A stretch of DNA of 64,000 bases from Anodontia alba. Lineage: Eukaryota > Mollusca > Bivalvia > Lucinida > Lucinidae. Position numbers and translations under genes: made by a program. Below the pieces are notes generated by a model. That model was not told the origin of the DNA. It worked only from the letters and a program-made list of their open reading frames with translations, and searched no databases. Positions 58,901 through 64,000 of the stretch are shown one piece after another (the first letter of the stretch is position 1; each line of letters begins with the position of its first letter). The stretch is from NCBI GenBank assembly GCA_964016985.1, contig OZ024823.1, positions 112,305,459 through 112,369,458 of the forward strand, in the 5' to 3' direction.

Positions 58901-61900
58901 CTGTAGTTCGTATAATGATTGGTTTTAATTGTATTTTTTGATCAAAGATAATATACAAAAAAAAAAAAAAGAAAATAATAAATATTTAAGTTTACAACGA
59001 AAGATAAAACATTTAGTCGGGTTTCTCAATTGATGTACCTTGCAAAAACACGTAACCATAGCATCGGAAAGATGTATGGCTGAATTTTTGTATAGATTAA
59101 GCTTGGATATTAGTTCATACAAAACCGCTTTATAGCAATGCGAAACTAATTGCATTTTGGAGAAACGCATGCATTTTGCATGATACTGGTTTAGAGTTTT
59201 GCCAAGCAACTGTAAGTTCTAAAAAGCGTATAATACACATGTATATACTAACAGGTAAAATAGACCAAATATACACCCAACTCGCGACAAATTAATCTGT
59301 ACAGTTGATTAAATAAGTAAGCAACTGAAATTAAAATTATTGTCGCATTTTGTAAAACAGCGTGTATTTTATGAAATTTTGATAAACATTTTAGTTTGCG
59401 GAAAATACGTCAGATATTATGTTTGGCCTTCATTCATTCTTACAAAATATAGTTCGTCAACAAAGGTTTTGAAATTATGGACATGAAGAAATGCGCAGCG
59501 ATTCCCCTCAACATGTATGTTTAAGACTTTCGTAACTACAATACAGGGCCCTATACGAATATTTTTCATTAAAAAAACATAAGCGCGAACGCCCGAAAAA
59601 CGTCTGGTAAAATTTAAAATGTGTCATTCAAAATGGTATCATAAAATTTGCAATCAAACGTTTTCTTACAGGTTTATTATGGCGGCCATATTGGATGAAA
59701 TATCGATCATTTTTTGGTGTTAATCCATTTCTGTTTACCGCCTAAGAAACGGGAGAAGGTTTATTTGAAACACAGTTTGCATGCGAAATTTAAAAACTTT
59801 CATGTCAGACAGGAAAATGGGGTGCTCTCCCTTAAATGCGGAAAACAACCGGAGTGTCACTATACCAATGACGCCATGTTTGCATAATCGCATGAGAGAA
59901 TAAACATTCTGCTTTCTGCTTTGAGCATTTGTTTCTTTCTTTATTATGATTAAACCTGAATGCACAAGGTTTTGTATACTAAGAAATTGTTAAGTATCAA
60001 CTGGGCCTCCATAGAAACATGAGAGTACTCTCGATATGCAATGTATGCATATCTGCTATACAGTTGTTTTATATACAGACATGTCCAGGCTTTCTTCCTA
60101 TATCGAAATATATCGTATATGTTTCCGAATCTAGGGTTAGCTAGGGTTAGCAAAAATTGAATACTAGAAACCGTACCAATTGTATAAAAAATACTAATAT
60201 AATAAGTACTGAGACTATAGACACAAACGCACATGATACCCATATTATCCATTACACCAGTCACTACATGTACGGCGACATTGCCTAATGATTCACAAAC
60301 ATGTCCGAAAAGTTTAGTCACGTTTAACCAAAATACGGACCTTACGTGGACTCGTCTAACCTTTGACACGACAGTATTCTTCGATCTATAGTATGCGCTT
60401 GGCTGTGTCTTAACGCTTAGCATGCTGTATAAAAATTTCAGAAGACTATTTTTTGAATATCTTTCATATTTTCCTAGAAAACAGGTTTTCTTTTTTTTAC
60501 ATTGTGCATAAAATGTCGAATCATATTTTCTGGAAAAAAGAAAGCATAATCAATTTGTCGTCTGCTGAATTAGTCCTGGAAATGGTAAAGGTTAGAATTC
60601 TTTCTTCTTGTCTTCATAGCCCAGTGAGCACGGTTTTTCGTGTTTGTTGAGCTTTTTGGGTATCTCAACTTCTATTTATATGTAAATCAGAACAGTTTAG
60701 ACACAGTGGGAACACTTTAATACAGATATGCCGGTCTGTTCCATAGAAATTGACTGCGGACTTCCAGATACAAGAGTATTATAAAATAACGATGATAAAG
60801 CATAAATAATATCATAACCTTGAATAGTGTAGTTTAACGTCATTAACATGGCGTAATTAAAATGTTTTTGTTTGTTTGTTTTAAGAGGACTGGACACATT
60901 TGGTACCTTTTCCACCTCTTTTACAGGGGAGACAACATTTGTAACTTCCTGTTTGCTTTTCTGCACACCAAATGTCTATTCTGAAAAGAAGCTGTATGCT
61001 CACAAAAGGAGCAAATTCTTTCCTGTTAGATCCCTTTTGACATAGTTGCCTCTCCTGAAAATGTATCTCATGAAATTCACTCATCGACAAGGTCAAGGTA
61101 GTGAGGTTTGTGTGTGTGTGTGTGTGTATGTGTGTGTGTTTTCATGTATATTGAGCTAAGATGTTAGCTGGGACTGTACAAATATCCTGAGTTGAGCACT
61201 AAGAAAACCGTATTTGAGTCACCTAAATATAAAAATAGTTTAAGCCCCTCCCCGACCAGCACCCCCAACCCTCCCCCCCCCCCCCCCCCCCCCCCCGCCA
61301 CCCTAACTTCCGCTCGCCCACTAGAATTCTTTTATTGTTATTATTTTCTGTCGACCGTTTCATGGCGGTTCCTCTGTCGCAGTTCTTCTTTCGTTGTATG
61401 TCGGTTATTGTGTTTTATATATAGTTTGGAATCGGCCAGAATCCGACTGATCATCGATAAATAATCGATGTGTAGAAAATGTATTCACTTTTAATTTAGG
61501 TACTTATTCATTGCTCCAGATCAATAAGAGGGGTATCCAGATAATATTTTTATTATTTCTCCATGAAAACATATGCTGTGGGTAGTCATTAGAAGCGTCT
61601 CTCTGAGGCGCTTCTAATGAATACCACAACATATGTTTTCATTCAGAAATAAGAAAAATATCAGTACTTTGGGGTTGACTTATTTAAGGTTATTTTAACA
61701 TTTTTTTTTCGCTTTTATTGATAACAAACCACAAATCTAGACTGACCCAAACAGAGCTGATGCAATTTCTTTTCGTTTGTTCGTTCTCTCGTCTTTTATA
61801 TCCATTACGAAAACACGCCTATTCAAATACACTGAAAATGTTACCACCAAAAAATGGCAATTTTTCAGATAAAAAATTCTGATATTTTTCATATTTCTGC

Positions 61901-63051
61901 TCAAAACATAGATTGTGGGTACTCGTTAGAACCGCCTCATCGAGGCGGTTCTAACGAGTATCCACAATCTATGTTTTGAGCAGAAATAACAAAAATAATG
62001 TATACCCCTGTAAACCCCAGTTTTACTATATAAAAGTGGGGTTTATGGGGGTCAAAATTATATAGGTATGTTTTCGTGTTGAAAACCCTTCTTATCGTGT
62101 TTTCTTTCGGTACCTTTAGACAGCAACTCAGTCTTCTTGACTTTCCTGGGTATCTGCAATATCTATTTCGAAGGTTCTGTGAGGACATCACAAAAACATG
62201 CCTATATAATTCTGACCCCTTAAACCCCACTTTTATATAGTAAAACTGTAGTTTACAGGGGTATGTATTATTTTGTTTTATTTCTGCTCAAAACCATAAC
62301 TTGAGGCTACCCGTTAGAACCGCATCGGCGAGGCGGTTCTAAAGAGTACCCACAATCTATATTTTGAGCAGAAATATGAAAAATATCAGAATTTTTATCT
62401 GAAAACTTTCAGTTTTTGGTTGTGAATTTTCAGTATATTTGAATAGGCGTGTTTTCGTAATGGCATCAAAGACCTTAACAAACTGTGTTGATATGCAGGT
62501 TAATCGGTGTCTACGCTGATCCCACGTGTATTGAGTACGATGTGCTCAGTACGTTAAATCTTTAAGTTTTGAGTAAAACTGAAGCAGACGACATTCTATT
62601 TTTTTTATTTTTTACAGATAAAATAAGACTTGAAATATAATGTGAATCGTCTGTTATTAAATTTCAAGCCATTTTCTCTTATAAACAAAACAGAAATGCA
62701 AAATGTCGTCTGCTGCGTTTGTGATTAGCGCTTTAAGGACTACGGAATGCTTCAAAAACTAACCTGAATCACTGCACTCAAACTCAACATCAAGGTACTT
62801 ATAAACGCCATTACAGGGATCTCCGAAAATTACATTATTAGAAGCCAGTGTACAAGAAACCATTTCCTGACAGAGTGCTCTGACAACTGACAGAGAACTA
62901 GGGGCTCGGCAGTTCGTATCTGCAATCTTAGGATGGTCACAGAAGTCTCTAGATGTACGACCATAATTAGCGTATGTTATATTCAAGGCGGTATCAGGCT
63001 TTTCCGCACAGGTTATGGTGTCTTCATGAGTTTCACAGATAATCCTTCTCT
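55530..63051 (-). CDS. Gene C: membrane-anchored SUEL lectin paralog, 5' exon not seen
   Basis: Minus-strand exons are 62764-63051 (SUEL lectin), 56129-56582 (34-residue stalk repeats) and 55530-55926 (last stalk part, transmembrane helix, tail). The 6.2-kb intron is phase 1 at both ends and the small intron 55927-56128 is phase 2; the joins give one open frame. The plan is that of genes A and B, but sequence similarity is confined to the SUEL hallmarks, so this is an older paralog. Its signal exon was not recognised between 63052 and 64000 and probably lies further right. The large intron holds two palindromic MITEs, two TA-flanked MITEs and simple repeats. Confidence 0.75.
55909..56151. mobile_element. 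Introner-like 243-bp inverted-repeat element inside gene C stalk
   Basis: The terminal inverted repeats are CGAGGGTTGAGCGCAAGACT at 55909 and its complement ending at 56151. The flanking 4-bp direct repeat TGTT lies at 55905-55908 and 56152-56155. An internal perfect hairpin built on AGGTGCCATTGCTC sits near 55994-56040. Removing the element and one TGTT restores the fourth 34-residue stalk repeat in frame. Within the element, on the gene strand, lie GTAAGT (56128-56123) and CTATAG (ending 55927). Splicing them removes 202 nt and leaves 45 extra nt (15 codons) with no stop, so the element supplies its own intron. Confidence 0.65.
56129..56582 (-). CDS. Gene C exon: mucin-like stalk with 34-residue tandem repeats
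   Basis: The acceptor TTGATTTTCAG ends at 56583. The frame then shows three successive 34-residue units beginning STTIAETGNM, STTLAETGKM and STALAVSRNM, the first two carrying SATPDDSQS, and a fourth unit starting STALSDTR. The fourth unit is interrupted by the element at 55909-56151. The exon ends GC/GTAAGT (donor at 56128) in phase 2. The composition is almost entirely Ser, Thr, Ala and Pro, which suggests a rigid O-glycosylated spacer. Repeat number is likely to vary between alleles. Confidence 0.7.
57569..57899. mobile_element. 331-bp TA-flanked MITE, copy 1
   Basis: Ends are CAGTCGACTCTCGTTATATC and the complement of CAGTTGACTCTCGTTATCTC, with TA on both sides. Inside is a GAGGAGAAATTGCTCC hairpin. 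Same family as 58661-58903 in the opposite orientation. It lies in the gene C intron. Confidence 0.8.
58661..58903. mobile_element. 243-bp TA-flanked MITE, copy 2
   Basis: Ends are CAGTTAACTCTCGTTATCTC and the complement of CAGTCGACTCTCGTTATCTC, between TA dinucleotides. The central hairpin is AGAGGAGAAATTGCTCC with its complement. Confidence 0.8.
61266..61297. repeat. Poly(C) tract
   Basis: A run of about 27 C, unusual in this AT-rich window; it lies in the gene C intron. Confidence 0.85.
61560..61660. repeat. Diverged relative of the palindromic MITE core
   Basis: A 30-bp-arm hairpin (ATGCTGTGGGTAGTCATTAG with AAGCG, complement after CTCTCTGAGGCG) shows the same GTGGGTA.TC.TTAGAA.CG pattern and the same flanking CAGAAATAAGAAAAATATCAG-type sequence. 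Isolated half-arms of this variant occur near 19290, 33010 and 55440. Confidence 0.6.
61803..62081 (+). mobile_element. Palindromic MITE, copy 18
   Basis: Complete; it lies in the large intron of gene C, head-to-head with copy 19. Confidence 0.85.
62186..62462 (-). mobile_element. Palindromic MITE, copy 19
   Basis: Complete, with several mismatches in the left arm (ACTTGAGGCTACCCGTTAG). It lies in the large intron of gene C, 300 bp from the lectin exon. Confidence 0.8.
62764..63051 (-). CDS. Gene C exon: SUEL-type lectin domain
   Basis: The acceptor TTTGTATCTTCCAG precedes 63051 and the donor is TCAG/GTTAGT at 62764/62763. The 288 nt encode 96 codons, phase 1 at both ends like the gene A and B lectin exons. 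Hallmarks are IICETH at the start, ITYANYGRT, FGDPC and YKYLDVEFEC. All eight canonical SUEL cysteines are present and the extra Cys of A and B is absent (Tyr instead). Its donor position supports the donor chosen for genes A and B. Confidence 0.85.
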
Positions 63052-64000
63052 CTGGAAGATACAAAGTAAAAAACAAAATTTATTACCCAGCCATCTTATG
63101 TTGTTGGGTAAAATTTTCAGCAGTGACATACGCTATGTCAATTGCCTCTAATGAAGACAATTTGCATGAAATGCCAAATCTTGTGTTCATATTGTAATTT
63201 TTTTTTCATTTTGTTTTTTTTTTATTGTTTTTTCCTTATTGTTCCCAGAAAACATATTTTTTTATATTTCACGCAAAATCCAATGGAGACAATTTGCATG
63301 AAACAATGTATGTCAAATCCTGTTTCTGGTGAAAATATAATCAATTTGTCGTCGGCTGAATTAGCCCATAGAGTTGTAAAGGTTAAACACTATCAGTTGT
63401 TTGGGAGATATTTATGTATTTTAAGAAGAATGGATACACTTTCAAGGGAGACAACTTTGTCATAATTGTTTTACCTCCTTTTTAGTTTTAGTTTAAACAT
63501 ATTTTATTCAAAATCAATGACAAACACAACGCAATAAACAACATACAGAATACTAGGATTGGAACGAAAGTAAATTGCTTATTAAGTTCCTCTCCTCCCT
63601 ACCTCCCTTCCTTCCTACCTCCCGCCTGGAAAGGATCTACTCTCAAAGGAAAGAATTTGCTCTCTAAGGGGAGTAAATTATTTCCTGTTTAAAGTGAAAG
63701 GGAGACAATTATTTTCCTTTTAGAGAAGATTCTTCTAACACGGGGCGTGATGTACATGAAAAGCAAATTGAAAGTCACAAAAGTTGTCTCCTTGTAGAAG
63801 TGGAGTGTGTGTACACCATTTGAGAATCGAAGTTGTCGCGTTTCTTGTATTTAAGTTGAACTGTAGAATTTATCGACAAATATAGAACGACCTCATCAGA
63901 CTGCACGAATTCACTGGTTGATCTGGGCTTTCGCTGTTTGCACTAATCACAACTGCAGCAGACGACAGTTTGATAGATTTTTTTTTAATTTTCAAAGAAA
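63052..64000. other. No exon recognised upstream of gene C lectin exon
   Basis: AT-rich, with GAGTAAATT/AAGAATTTGCTC repeat pieces at 63625-63730 and a GACTGCAC half-foldback near 63890. No leader exon like that of gene A was seen on the minus strand. Confidence 0.45.

Larger units (their letters stand above)
56583..62763 (-). other. Large phase-1 intron of gene C
   Basis: Between donor 62763-62762 (GTTAGT) and acceptor TTTTCAG ending at 56583. It holds two TA-flanked MITEs, palindromic MITE copies 18 and 19, TG and C tracts and no convincing extra exon. A lone TTATGGCGGCCATATTGG at about 59675 resembles a pearl core fragment. Confidence 0.6.

Noticed and set aside
60697..61096. Frames of 89 and 71 codons in the gene C intron
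   Set aside because: They overlap the GAGTAGACC/AAGAATTT repeat family and have no splice context or recognisable domain.

Overview
The window looks like nuclear DNA of a bivalve mollusc, probably a heterodont clam. It is AT-rich and intron-bearing. It is crowded with short foldback elements, carries two long pearl-type elements with internal tandem cores (a bivalve hallmark) and has many long CA, CT, A and T tracts. There is no operon structure, ribosome binding site or CRISPR array. Organism and repeat names come from family resemblance, not from a search.

The recognisable host genes are three head-to-tail copies of one family, all on the minus strand. Each follows the plan signal peptide, one SUEL (galactose/rhamnose-binding lectin) domain, Ser/Thr-rich stalk, transmembrane helix and short tail, with phase-1 introns around the lectin exon. 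Gene A (1-4373) has an intact signal exon (4310-4373) and lectin exon (2277-2561) plus the first 100 bases of its stalk exon, and runs off the left edge. Gene B (26554-31942) is a duplicate with intact lectin and stalk/TM exons, but its signal exon has lost the ATG and has GC in place of the GT donor. Gene C (55530-63051) is a diverged paralog with a 34-residue stalk repeat and a lectin exon (62764-63051); its signal exon must lie beyond the right edge or is unrecognised. Its stalk is split by a 243-bp inverted-repeat element that looks like an introner: it carries its own GT and AG and splices in frame.

The rest is mobile DNA. One roughly 280-bp palindromic MITE family contributes 19 copies plus a solo end. 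There is a degenerate Tc1-type transposon (20625-22080), a 5'-truncated non-LTR retrotransposon (48563-50416) inside a pearl-like element (47613-53242), a second pearl-like composite (7669-10247), TA-flanked MITEs, tRNA-derived SINEs, and an element of about 2.5 kb (37558-40033) whose ORF starts with a 2A-like ribosome-skipping motif. A decayed inverted duplication lies at 33.7-37.1 kb.

Comparing the gene A and gene B blocks gives the best evolutionary evidence. They are near-identical from the stalk exon through the lectin exon and about 300 bp beyond. They are clearly diverged around the signal exons, which suggests gene conversion or unequal exchange. The blocks also give clean filled/empty sites for at least one MITE insertion.
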